DNA of 64,000 nucleotides, taken from the NCBI GenBank assembly GCA_018398575.1, contig JAGTXZ010000024.1, forward strand, positions 1,364,001-1,428,000, written 5' to 3'. Within the stretch, counting starts at the first letter, position 1. The number at the start of each line of letters is the position of its first letter. This stretch comes from Ampelomyces quisqualis (taxonomy: Eukaryota > Ascomycota > Dothideomycetes > Pleosporales > Phaeosphaeriaceae). A program made the position numbers and the translations under genes. Of the stretch, positions 54,968 through 64,000 are shown piece after piece. The notes under the pieces were generated by a model. The model was given only the letters and a program-made list of their open reading frames with translations. It was not told the DNA's origin and ran no database searches.

Positions 54968-55302
54968 GATTTTCGTGGTTCGCCTGCATGCGATACAACG
55001 GCCTTGCTACCACGACACGACATCATGCTACGGTCACGTGCACGCCCGTACTGCCAAGTTCGTCTTGTTCGAGTTAATCATTGCATCTACACTCCTGCTT
55101 GCGAGTGTGCCCTGGTGAGACCATGCCACCCACTCCGTTTCCTCCCGCGCGCCAAAATACCCCAGCGTCTTATAAACAGTTCAACGCCCATGTGTGCATG
55201 CTGCCCCAGAACCGTGACCCGCGCTTCGTACATGCCCTGAAGTCGTGCAATGGAAAAGGTGAGAATCAAAGAAGCGAAAAAGACGTCCAGTGCCGCAAGA
55301 GC
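54968..55302. other. Convergent 3' region between the FHIT-type and myosin light chain genes
   Basis: 335 bp between two stops on opposite strands. No gene or repeat was recognised. Confidence 0.35.
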
Positions 55303-55868
55303 TTAGTTCTCTGCAATCGTCTTGACGAATTCTGTTGGGGTGGGTTAGCCCCGCGTCCTTGGTCCACGCCATATTTGGCGACTTACCCCTGTAATCCACC
55401 TCGTTATTGCTGGCATCAATCGTGCTCTTGAACAGCTCATCCACCTCCTCCTCGCTCATCTTCTCTCCCAAGTTTGTCAAAATGTACTTGATCTGGCCCT
55501 TTCCGACAAAGCCCGACCGCTCCTTGTCGAACACTTGGAAGCCGCGGATGTATTCTTCAATGTCGAAGGGCTCGCGGAAGCCGCCGGGGCGGTTGAGGAT
55601 CTTGGAGAAGGTCTCGAAGTCGACTGTGGTCATTTAGCCGTGACTCGGAGCAGGCGCAGGCGGACGAGGGCCGTGGGCATCGCAGGGAGAACGTACAGTC
55701 TGCGCCAACACCGCGCTCGAGGTCGCCAATCTCGGCAAGTGTCGGGTTCTGGCCACATGCGCGCAACAGGTCGCCGAGTGCTGAGCGGTCGACTCGGCCG
55801 TTGCCGCGCTTGTCGAAGAGCTGGAACGCTTCGCGGTAGTTGGTGGAGGCCTGGTTGTTGTTATCCAT
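55303..55868 (-). CDS. MLC1: EF-hand myosin light chain, Cdc4/Mlc1 type
   Basis: Three exons, 55868-55697, 55623-55387 and 55331-55303, give 145 aa. Introns are 73 and 55 nt, and the last exon is only 29 nt. The chain starts MDNNNQASTNYREAFQLFDK, contains GDLLRACGQNPTLAEI and DFETFSKILNRPGGF, then GFQVFDKERSGFVGKGQIKY and LTNLGEKMSEEEVDELF, and ends EFVKTIAEN. This is very close to fission yeast Cdc4, the essential light chain of contractile-ring myosin. The EF-hand loops depart from the calcium-binding consensus, as in that subfamily. It likely binds IQ motifs of myosins II and V at the cytokinetic ring. Confidence 0.9.
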
Positions 55869-57003
55869 TGTTGCTCTTGCTGCTTGTTGCGTGTTGTCGT
55901 TGCAAAGTGAACGTCTCCGGCGGGCCTGTGGTGCGGAATTCGAGGTGGAGAGACGGAGCAGCGTGTGTGCAGTGGTGACACAAAGGGAGGCAGAGCGAAA
56001 TGCAGCTTGGGTCGCCGTTGCCGTGGTTGTCACTTGTCGCCGGCCAGCAAAGGCAAGGACGACCCGACCAACCAGCGAAATCGGGGCGCGGGGTGCATGT
56101 GATTGCGCCATCGGAAGGGTCTACATACCATTGTGCTGCGTTCTTGTCTGGACAGAAATGCGAGGAGGCTGTGGTCTTGTTCTGCTTGCCAAAAGTCGTC
56201 GTGATGGCGGGAGTGAGGTGGAGTTTGGGTTCGGACGACGGAGTAGCGGAAGGGGTTGTTTGATGCACGTTGAGCGTGGACCAGCCAAGGCGGTGTGTCA
56301 AACGCAAATATTGGACGCCAAGGATTTGGCCTCGTCGTCTAGGCGACGATGCGACCGACACTCTTCTCTCTCACTCACACCAGCTGAACAACACCGCATG
56401 ACGACGTCTGGGCGCATCCGGTTTTCGACGCCCGAGCTTGTTCAACAAAGGCCCAAAAACTTATTCTTTATGCGTCAACGAGGCTATGAACTTCCTGGAA
56501 GGAGCTGTGCAAACGCCACCGCCATGGTCATTGCGCCATCATTTTCTTTGATTCGACAATTGCATCCTCGACGATGAATTCTCGCTGCGACGACCCAAGC
56601 AATCGTTGTTCGCTAGCTGGATTACCTGCTAGATATGACAGTGATCAGTAGGTCCTGTGTCCATGGACTGGGTGTGGTCCCTCAGGAGAACCGCATTATC
56701 GAATACTGTTGATGACTGCAATGCTGAGCCTCGGGCATCGACTGGCCGAGCGAGCGAAGTCGTACTGCAGTCTTGCGATATCTAAGTTCCGGTTTTCTGC
56801 AAAGCGTCCATGTTCCGCCGTCTCGGACAAAGCCTCCCAAATTGTACGGAGTAGGCTAGGAAGCTTCTCTTTGATCATCCTGTTCTCTTTGAACTCGGAT
56901 CCCTGATCAAGGTCAAGGCCTTACTCACACTTGGAAATCTGCCGTTTTCTCGCTCATTTTCCAACACATCCACGACACCGATATCAGTTCACTTTTGTCT
57001 AAA
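55869..57003. other. Intergenic region upstream of the protease-like tandem pair
   Basis: 1.1 kb of divergent promoter sequence. A 245-codon plus-strand frame (55840-56577) overlaps the light chain and lacks any recognisable motif, so it was rejected. The last 150 bp are C/T-rich. Confidence 0.4.
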
Positions 57004-60000
57004 ATGTCCGGTCCCCATTCACCGGGCGGAGCCCCAACAAACCATGTTCCCGCCACTATAGCACCTCCCGAAGCTTCAAAAGACTTTCCCGAAACCAGGG
57101 AGGAGACCAGGGAGAAGTGGCTGAACTCAGTCTACCTGACCTATCCTTATAGCGGCAGAAGCATTAGCATCACGGTCAAGGATTTCATCGCCATCCTTGC
57201 TACCACTAGGACATACCCTGGTCATAGCTGGGTTAATGACGATCAAATCGACCTGGCTTTGACTCTTGTGGCGGATAACACCGGGCGAATTGATATTCTT
57301 ATTCTTTCACCTCAGGCTGGTCAAGGCCTTGCAAGCCTAGGGTTACGCTCAAATACGCTTAACGATTTTGCCCAAACCAACATTGACGCGTACCAACAAA
57401 TGTCAAGTGAGGGGATCAGGTGGATCGTCGTACCGTGTACCGATGCGCTACCGGTTGAACCTACGGCGGAGGAAGTTGCTGAAACAGCAAAGAACCAGTC
57501 AGCCACGAAGCAACACCCATCCACAATATCCAGCCACTGGGGTTTCATGGTTATCGACAAGACAGAATCGCAGGCTTGGTGGCTTGACGGTCATCTCACG
57601 CTCCGTCGCCGAGGTAATAAATCCTACATACAGCACATGTATAGGGCTGGATGGACTGCAGGCAAGGCCTTGCGCGGGTTCGAAATAATTATGGGCCGGG
57701 TTTCTGGCCAATTCACAGCAAGCACAATAAAACATGTTCCACACGATGAACACAACAATGGATACGAGGATGATGCGGCTTCTGGATGCGGACCTTGGGT
57801 GGTCGCCATGTTTCAGTACATCTTAAATCACCCCGAATTTCTCGAGAACGCCCACGGGCTGAAAGGAGCCTTCGCGGCTTCTAGTAGAGAAGAGCACAAC
57901 GTCGACCTGGCCTTCAACTCTCTGAGAACCCGAGAACACATGCAAGCAATCATCAGTGCCGAACTTGAAAGGGAAGACCCAACCGTTTTTCCATACAGAT
58001 TGGATCTAGAAAAGATGAGGATCCTCGGTATACCCCACTCAGTACATGGTCTGATGCAGCTCGTACTGGAATCCGAGCGCGATAGGGAGACGAACAGAGG
58101 AGATAGACAAGGCGGCAAAGATGGCGGCCGTGGCGATAATGACGACGACGACGATGATGATGATGACTTCTTTCATGAAGGCAAGCCCTACCACAAATGG
58201 CTGCTGCGGGAGGAGATCAACGCGAACCCAGGTTTATACACGCATGTATTCTCGCGGAACCAAAGATATAATCTTGTTTGCCAATTTCTGGTAGAGAGGC
58301 AGGCGAATGATGACGCTGCGGCAGCTGCGGCAGCTGCACAGAATCCGTACTCCAAAAATTGGGCTACTAGAGTTTACCCGAAAGGCTTCAATAAGGACAA
58401 TTTGCCTGACTTTTCGACCCTCACCCAAGCTGAAGGGCAATATTGGGAAGGCCCATATCGGGACAGCCTCTTCTCACAGGATCCTGAACAACGCGGACCT
58501 TTTGAAAGTTACCTCCCCATTCTACATCGAACATATAAAGGCGATTTCAGCACAGAGCCTTTGGAAGCTTTACAGCGATATTTCAGGAATGACATGGTTA
58601 GTGAAGTCGCCTTCGACAAAAGCGAACGCGGCCTGCCTTGGACAGCCCAGCGCCTCGCAACTCGGTTGAACGAGACGTATCTTACCCTAGAGGTCCCACT
58701 TTTCGCAACTTTGACGGACGCTCAAATCGATGCCTGGGTAGCAAGACTTCCACCCGCGGCTCTGGCCATCTTCACCCACTTTGACCAAGATGATATCACC
58801 CAAGGCGTTGTCTGGTACAGGTATGGGCGCGGTCTACTTCATCGTATGTTCGTCGGAGAACTCGACGACATGTCTGCGGACGACATTCGTCAATGGCGGG
58901 AGGCTGATTCTTGCATCGACCCTGCTAACACAATCGACAACGAGACTGCGATGGTGAAGATGAAGATCCTCTACGAAGGACCTGGTTTCGAGAAGGTACC
59001 TTATCTGAGAGAAAGTCCATTGCATTGGCCTCATCGAAGATACCGGCCTAGTCCCCGCGAAAAGCGCAAGAGAAGCGACGATGACGACATTGACGGAGAG
59101 GACAAGGATGATACCAACAGTGGAAAGCGGCCTCAGACTAAGTCCAATGAATCTGGCAAGGCAGCAGAGTTTGTCGAGGTCCCCGATTCCAACGACGTGT
59201 TTGCCACCGTCTACAGCGAGGGCTCAAAACCCACCCAAGGCCCGAAGACAACCCAAGATCCAAAGACCATCGACTGGTCCATGATTAGCGACCTTGATCT
59301 CGGACCTTACATCACCGACGAAGTTCGACATGATCCAAGGATTGGCAACACATTCAACAGGTATTCCTACAGAGCGATTCTCTTCTTAAAACATGGAGGT
59401 ACTTTCAAAAATAACTCCCAAGAGGAACGCACAACAATTTGGGCGCGTGATACTAACGTGTTCACCCATGGTGATGAGAGTGGGCCGATTGTTGACCTCA
59501 CCCTTCTGAGCACAGGTCGGTTTGATGTCCGACCTGTGCCAGAAGAGATTTTGGGACGCATGGCAGACAGATATGAGTCTGAGTCTGCAGCGCCCATTGG
59601 TGGGCCGGAGGCGCGCGTGGTAGACGAATTAGGCGCTCCAGAAGCTGCGGACAAGGACAGGACAACCAAGGCACCAAGCGCATCGAACGCCCAGAAAGAA
59701 GACAGCGCACCGAAAGCCCAGAGGGAAAATAGCGCAACGAACGCCCAGAAGGGAAACAGCGCAATGAACACCCAGAAGGGAAATAACGCAACGAACACCC
59801 AGAAGGAAAATAGCGCAACGACGAAACCAGCCATCGAGAAGGGCAACGCTTCGAATGGCCACTCGGTAAACTTCCTGCACCAACCCGACAAGGAGCTCGA
59901 CCACTGGCTCCTCGACCTTCCCGCCGCCGCCACAAGACTGATCAAACCCACAACAGGCATCTGGCTGAAGCGAACCCTTCTGCAGAAACTCTTTGGAGGT

Positions 60001-60321
60001 TTCCGTGTCCTGTCCGAAGAAGATCTCGAGTATTGGGAAGTATATGATACGAGATTCAGGGAGCGCCGGAAGCAGAAAGGCTGGAACTCTGCTAAGTTGG
60101 TGGCGACGCTCGAGCATTATTTAAAGGACACGCCCGAAATGGATTGCAGGGGCCCACTGGAAAGTTACCCGAAATCATATGTGGAGAGATGGAAGACGTG
60201 GGGTGGGAAGGAGGATTGGAAGAAGAGTAGGGAGGCGAAGGGGAAGAGGACAGGCAAGCAACAGATTAAGAAGGACGGAAAGGGAAAGAAGAAAGACGGG
60301 CAAGAAGCAGAAGAGGAATGA
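57004..60321 (+). CDS. Ulp1/C48-like cysteine protease-like protein A with repeated WxxxLP modules
   Basis: A single exon of 1105 aa from ATG MSGPHSPGG. Domain 1 (about residues 35-320) has WVNDDQIDLAL, then SSHWGFMVID (His178), WWLDG (Asp195) and SGCGPWVVAM (Cys262). Order and the 17-residue His-Asp spacing equal those of yeast Ulp1, but no Gln lies six residues before the Cys (Asp is there). A colinear middle region follows, with an Asp-rich run and LREEINANPGLYTHVF. Module 1 (residues 571-636) begins TDAQIDAWVARLPPAA and module 2 (961-1016) begins PDKELDHWLLDLPAAA; each is followed by W..R.LL..F.G and a second acidic W motif. Residues 892-936 are nonapeptide repeats. The tail is Lys-rich (nuclear signal likely). 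If active it could cleave SUMO-like conjugates, but no substrate is visible. It lies 364 bp upstream of its paralogue. Confidence 0.75.
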   Translation: MSGPHSPGGAPTNHVPATIAPPEASKDFPETREETREKWLNSVYLTYPYSGRSISITVKDFIAILATTRTYPGHSWVNDDQIDLALTLVADNTGRIDILILSPQAGQGLASLGLRSNTLNDFAQTNIDAYQQMSSEGIRWIVVPCTDALPVEPTAEEVAETAKNQSATKQHPSTISSHWGFMVIDKTESQAWWLDGHLTLRRRGNKSYIQHMYRAGWTAGKALRGFEIIMGRVSGQFTASTIKHVPHDEHNNGYEDDAASGCGPWVVAMFQYILNHPEFLENAHGLKGAFAASSREEHNVDLAFNSLRTREHMQAIISAELEREDPTVFPYRLDLEKMRILGIPHSVHGLMQLVLESERDRETNRGDRQGGKDGGRGDNDDDDDDDDDFFHEGKPYHKWLLREEINANPGLYTHVFSRNQRYNLVCQFLVERQANDDAAAAAAAAQNPYSKNWATRVYPKGFNKDNLPDFSTLTQAEGQYWEGPYRDSLFSQDPEQRGPFESYLPILHRTYKGDFSTEPLEALQRYFRNDMVSEVAFDKSERGLPWTAQRLATRLNETYLTLEVPLFATLTDAQIDAWVARLPPAALAIFTHFDQDDITQGVVWYRYGRGLLHRMFVGELDDMSADDIRQWREADSCIDPANTIDNETAMVKMKILYEGPGFEKVPYLRESPLHWPHRRYRPSPREKRKRSDDDDIDGEDKDDTNSGKRPQTKSNESGKAAEFVEVPDSNDVFATVYSEGSKPTQGPKTTQDPKTIDWSMISDLDLGPYITDEVRHDPRIGNTFNRYSYRAILFLKHGGTFKNNSQEERTTIWARDTNVFTHGDESGPIVDLTLLSTGRFDVRPVPEEILGRMADRYESESAAPIGGPEARVVDELGAPEAADKDRTTKAPSASNAQKEDSAPKAQRENSATNAQKGNSAMNTQKGNNATNTQKENSATTKPAIEKGNASNGHSVNFLHQPDKELDHWLLDLPAAATRLIKPTTGIWLKRTLLQKLFGGFRVLSEEDLEYWEVYDTRFRERRKQKGWNSAKLVATLEHYLKDTPEMDCRGPLESYPKSYVERWKTWGGKEDWKKSREAKGKRTGKQQIKKDGKGKKKDGQEAEEE
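59677..59811 (+). repeat. Five 27-bp units encoding a nonapeptide repeat
   Basis: Units of 27 bp encode SASNAQKED, SAPKAQREN, SATNAQKGN, SAMNTQKGN and NATNTQKEN, with a sixth partial copy (SATTKPA) after them. They fill the linker before the second WxxxLP module. Confidence 0.9.
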
Positions 60322-60685
60322 GCTTGTGCATTGGTACAGAGCCCTAACAAAAACACTGATTACAATAAGCAATTTGTCTACTACATCTCATGAATTTCAA
60401 TAGTTTATGATTTTTCTCTCTGCGGAACTTCATCTATTTTGCCACCACTCTTGCCCTGCTGAAAGTATTGCCGCACGGTCAAGTAAGTCTTTGTTCTCAT
60501 TAGGCCATATATCTGAATGACACGTTGTTACTTTCATTGTTGCTTTGTGACTTGATTATTGCATTGTAGTCATACCTTTGCACTATTCTTTGTCCACTTC
60601 CTACAAGTCAAATGAAGTGCATGCCCTCGACAAGACAGGCCACAGTCTTCCAACCTTATACCCACACACACAAAACACCAATACA
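60322..60685. other. Spacer between the two protease-like paralogues
   Basis: 364 bp, more T/A-rich than the flanking genes. It must hold the terminator of gene A and promoter of gene B. No gene is seen. Confidence 0.4.
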
Positions 60686-63316
60686 ATGTCTGATAGAACT
60701 GCTTCGAATACTAAAGCACCAGAGCCGCCCGCGGGCGACAGAGCGTCTACTGGTGGTGTACCTGAGGATGGTACACGTGCAGAGAAAAGTGGAAACAATG
60801 GCACGAACCAAAATAGAGCTGAGCCCACAGCTCCTGGAATTCGAACTCGACAAGACTGGTTGAAAAGTATCTATCTTAACACTAGGCCTTTTTGTGCTTC
60901 AGCCATGCTAGTCAGGGACTTCCTGAAGACCACTGAAACATCGCATCCCGAACACTTATTCTGGCAAGACTGCCACATTGATTGGGCGTTGGAATTCCTT
61001 CGACGTAGACATGAAAACCAGACAGATTTCCACGTGATGTCTCCTGTCCAGGTAGGCCTCCTGTACGGCATTGCCACCATTCAGGATTACTTGCCAGCAA
61101 GAGATTCGCAGGCATTTCGAATTGAATTTGATCCTCTACGCGAAGAGCTCGATAGCAAGCCCATCATCATTATTCCGGTGAATAACGGACTTCACCAAGA
61201 ACGAGCCCCGTCGGTCGGTCGTGTTTGGGGCGATGGTTCAGGCACACATTGGTCTTTCATTGTGGTCGACAGGCGCAACAAAGAGAACCCAATAGCGCGC
61301 TATCTCGATGGTATGGTCAGTACACAACCCAGTGGGACGCAGCAAATCAAATGGACTATCCATGGGACCGAAATCAACGGCCGCATCGCTGGTATGATCC
61401 TCTGCGGTTTCGATGCCCTGCTCGGCTTGCAAAAGGGTACATTTGATGCCAAAACACTGAGGTTTGTTCCACACATGTACAACAACAACAGAACCAAAGA
61501 AGACTACGGCGCTTGTGGACCACACATGTATGCACTCCTTGAGCATCTGCTCGCTAGGAAAAAGGACCTCATCGACCCTGTAGGTGGCCTCGACGCAAAC
61601 TTCAACGATCCTGCTCGCAGGGCAAATGCTGCGGCAGAATTCAACTTTGACTCGGGCGTGACGCGAGGAAAACTCGCGGCTGAGCTTATGCGGGAGCGTA
61701 GAAAAGTGGAGAAGGGTCGTAAAGACCTTTGCGTGGACAACTTGACGCCGGAGCTGTTGACGAGTATTCTGACTGTCGATAACCTCCTTCATCTGGCTCG
61801 GACGCCAAATCAGCAATCGCATCGGCCAGTAGGAAATGGCGGTAATGGCGGCAATGGTGGAAGCGGCGACGGCGGTGGAAGCGACATTGTTAGTGACAGT
61901 AACGGTGGCAGCAGTGGTGACGGCGACTTCGGAATTCCACCCGTCCCAAAGGCTGCCATTCGCGAAGAGCTGAAAGAAAACTCAACAACATATGGACTGG
62001 TTCTAGATAAAACTCAACAATGGCAAATGGCCTACGAAAGTATATTGGAAAGGGAAAAACATCGGAAGAATGCCGAAAAAGAGAAACTCGAGAAGGAAGG
62101 AAAGATTCCTGATCCGACCTATCGTTCCATCATCGTACTCCCGGAAGATATCGATAGTCTGCCTCGAGCCTTCAACGATGAGACAGCGGTTTCTGAAACA
62201 CAGCTCAAGAAGTGGGTAGGCGCGAATGAGCACCTCATCGAGATCATGAAACTTGGGCACAAAGCAAATCATATGTCTCAGCGAGCCGGTCTACAAGTTC
62301 TCAGCGGAGTCAGCTTCACAGAGGAGACACCTACACGGCTAAGGACAATCTGGATCAACGATCCCGAAGTCTTTACCCCAGCTGATCGCGCGGACCTTCC
62401 GATTGACGGCGCTATTGCATGGCGCATGGCGGAGAGATATCAAGTATCTGAACTGGAGAAATTCGGCTGGGTGAAACTACCTGTCAAAAATCCAAAGCCT
62501 GCAGCCAACACAGATGGCGTGAGCGATAATGCACCGGGCAGTGATGCAGGCGGAACTGATGGACCAACTGGGATCGGTGAATCGAGCGAGGCGAATACAG
62601 CTATAGAAAACGACAACCCAGACGGAAGCAGAGAGTCAGCTGGAAGCGACCAACGCAGCAAAAGCAACCAACCCGGTGCGAGCGACATACTCACTGAACG
62701 CAACGAGTCCAACGCGGGCAAACCATCCAGTCGAGGCGACAGTGAGGAGCAGAACAGCAGCACCCATTCAAGCAAAAGCAACTCTCCAAACAACAAGAAC
62801 ACAACCACCAGCAAAAACAAGCGCAAGCGCACTAACACCGACACCGACACCGACACCGCCCCACCCACACCCAAATTCCCCAAACTCCAACCCCCCCCAA
62901 CATTCCTGTCCATGACCAACCAAGACCTACACCTCTGGCTCGCCCACATCCCCGACCCCACCCGCACCCAGCTCCAAACCCACCTCGCCTCCGCATGCAG
63001 ATCCGGCCTGGCGAACAAGCCCACGCGTGATCTTTGGATCATACGGCTGTTCATGGAGCGGGCGTTTGGCAGCACATTTCGGGACGTGGGGGAAGGGTCG
63101 GTATTATCAGGGGAGCGGAAGCGGGCTATTCGGACGTGGAGGGTAGGGATTCCATGGCTGTTGTACAATAGCGAGGGGAGCGAGGAAGTAGGGTTGAGGC
63201 AGTTTGTGGATAGATTGGGTGGGTATAAGTTTGGGGGGATGGAGGTGCCTGATTTGAGGGGCATGGTGGCGGAGATGGAAGAACGGGTAGGGGGAGGGGG
63301 AGAAATGTTTGGTTAG
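60686..63316 (+). CDS. Ulp1/C48-like cysteine protease-like protein B, paralogue of A
   Basis: A single exon of 876 aa from ATG MSDRTASNTKAPEPP; the same frame is open upstream to 60578 but has no earlier ATG. The N-terminal domain parallels protein A: RQDWLKSIYL, QDCHIDWALEFL, GTHWSFIVVD (His188), ARYLDG (Asp208), FVPHMY and GACGPHMYALL (Cys277). A Gly/Asn/Ser-rich linker, IREELKENSTTYGLVLDKTQ and TIWINDPEVFT..MAERYQ follow, all matching A. Residues 640-740 are disordered with a TDTDTDTDTA run and basic KNKRKRTN. One module (743-800) has DLHLWLAHIPDP, W..R.F and AFGSTF. Asp208-Cys277 spacing (69) resembles A (67) and exceeds Ulp1 (49). Substrate and role are unknown; inactivity is possible. 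Confidence 0.75.
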   Translation: MSDRTASNTKAPEPPAGDRASTGGVPEDGTRAEKSGNNGTNQNRAEPTAPGIRTRQDWLKSIYLNTRPFCASAMLVRDFLKTTETSHPEHLFWQDCHIDWALEFLRRRHENQTDFHVMSPVQVGLLYGIATIQDYLPARDSQAFRIEFDPLREELDSKPIIIIPVNNGLHQERAPSVGRVWGDGSGTHWSFIVVDRRNKENPIARYLDGMVSTQPSGTQQIKWTIHGTEINGRIAGMILCGFDALLGLQKGTFDAKTLRFVPHMYNNNRTKEDYGACGPHMYALLEHLLARKKDLIDPVGGLDANFNDPARRANAAAEFNFDSGVTRGKLAAELMRERRKVEKGRKDLCVDNLTPELLTSILTVDNLLHLARTPNQQSHRPVGNGGNGGNGGSGDGGGSDIVSDSNGGSSGDGDFGIPPVPKAAIREELKENSTTYGLVLDKTQQWQMAYESILEREKHRKNAEKEKLEKEGKIPDPTYRSIIVLPEDIDSLPRAFNDETAVSETQLKKWVGANEHLIEIMKLGHKANHMSQRAGLQVLSGVSFTEETPTRLRTIWINDPEVFTPADRADLPIDGAIAWRMAERYQVSELEKFGWVKLPVKNPKPAANTDGVSDNAPGSDAGGTDGPTGIGESSEANTAIENDNPDGSRESAGSDQRSKSNQPGASDILTERNESNAGKPSSRGDSEEQNSSTHSSKSNSPNNKNTTTSKNKRKRTNTDTDTDTAPPTPKFPKLQPPPTFLSMTNQDLHLWLAHIPDPTRTQLQTHLASACRSGLANKPTRDLWIIRLFMERAFGSTFRDVGEGSVLSGERKRAIRTWRVGIPWLLYNSEGSEEVGLRQFVDRLGGYKFGGMEVPDLRGMVAEMEERVGGGGEMFG

Positions 63317-63929
63317 GAGAGCGGTGCGGCGAGTTTGGGTTTGGAGGGGGGTGCGGAGCGCGTGCTTGATGAGCCAAGGTCTCAAGGCTCGAAGAAGGGA
63401 ACGAAGACGAATGGGGGGCTCGAGAATACGGCTGACGCAGCGATCGCGACGAGGTGAGAAGGAAGGAGGTGTAAGCTATAAGGAGTAAAATGGTAAGTCA
63501 ACCCAAACGGAAGATATAGACACATGGACGAAGGAAGTACAGGAGAGCAAGGTTCGAAAAGCGTCGATTTAAATTCCTGTGAAACCAGCTAGACAACGCG
63601 CGCTTGTATCATTTATATAGTTTTGTTTTTGTTTTACAACTCAATGACTTTCTCCTCATTCGCGATGGAGACTATGGGTGAGATGCGAAATTGATTGTTG
63701 TCGTGAGCTATCGGCTTCAGCCTGGCAATGATGGCTGTGCATGTACTCTCTCGACGGTAAAGTGCTGTTGTCTTTCCCTTCATCGCCATCTGTAGCGTTG
63801 CCATGTTCCTCCTGCCCCGCTATCCTCAACATCGTTCTCTCCCCCTTCCTCACCATCCACATTCATTTGCTTTGTTTCGCTGACCGCTGCCTCGACACAC
63901 GGTGTTCCATCCGGATTGATCTTGCCACG
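63317..63929. other. Intergenic region near the right edge
   Basis: The convergent 3' region between gene B (+) and a minus-strand gene entering from the edge. A 68-codon minus frame (63656-63862) is not convincing. No gene is called. Confidence 0.35.
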
Positions 63930-64000
63930 TCAGTGATACTCAAAGTAACCACCTGGACTCCGGAACTCCCGATAGAAGTTGTCTTCAAGACTGCATCACA
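63930..64000 (-). CDS. Terminal exon of an incomplete gene (3' end)
   Basis: On the minus strand a TGATGCAG acceptor (exon from 63990) is followed by LEDNFYREFRSPGGYFEYH and TGA at 63930-63932. The short tail looks protein-like but no family is assigned. The same frame stays open after the TGA for about 50 codons; that may be chance. The gene continues beyond the window. Confidence 0.35.

Noticed and set aside
55840..56577. 245-codon plus-strand open frame
   Set aside because: Begins with a non-ATG codon, overlaps the first exon of the myosin light chain and has no recognisable domain.

Overview
This window looks like nuclear DNA of a filamentous ascomycete (Pezizomycotina, most likely Dothideomycetes; the class is an inference). 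Genes lie close together on both strands. Most are split by introns of about 45-60 nt with GT(A/G)NGT donors and CTAAC-like branch sites. The gene families are fungal: a HeLo-like/NACHT/ankyrin NLR, a CAP10/GT90 glycosyltransferase, a DUF8035-type protein, a C2H2 plus fungal-trans regulator, and Hrq1. No tRNA, rRNA, CRISPR array or intact transposon was found by eye.

Layout. 0.4-6.7 kb: mitochondrial N-acetylglutamate synthase (+) converges on a four-exon NLR (-) whose only visible lesion is one in-frame TAA. 7.3-10.6 kb: polytopic GT90 glycosyltransferase. 10.6-13.9 kb: no gene recognised. 13.9-21.3 kb: housekeeping genes, namely V-ATPase subunit e (tiny, three exons), ARV1, NUP170 and, divergent from NUP170, AIM41. 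22.2-28.1 kb: DUF8035-type protein, EXPERA-family membrane protein, MFS hexose transporter with a GC-AG intron. 28.4-31.4 kb: two decayed coding regions on the minus strand. 32.0-36.3 kb: F-box-like protein, then thymidylate synthase and an augmin HAUS3-like gene. These last two diverge from a 225-bp promoter holding an (ACGCG)4 array like a cell-cycle MCB cluster. 36.8-43.3 kb: charged HIDID-repeat protein, four-exon membrane protein, ZNG1 zinc GTPase and the STRIPAK subunit MOB3/phocein. 44.0-51.7 kb: C2H2 transcription factor and HRQ1 helicase. 52.9-55.9 kb: STEEP1-like protein, FHIT-type dinucleoside triphosphatase and a Cdc4/Mlc1-type myosin light chain. 57.0-63.3 kb: two large intronless genes in tandem. 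An incomplete terminal exon lies at the right edge.

The most unusual part is the tandem pair at 57.0-63.3 kb. Both proteins (1105 and 876 aa) carry an N-terminal domain with a His-Asp-Cys layout like Ulp1/C48 cysteine proteases but without the usual Gln before the Cys. They share further colinear blocks and a module of about 55-65 residues, W-[VL]-x-x-[LI]-P, present twice in the first protein and once in the second. I know of no named system with this architecture. The partner and function are unknown.

Exon structures were assembled by reading splice signals and checking frame and family continuity by eye. No alignment, HMM search or RNA evidence was available.
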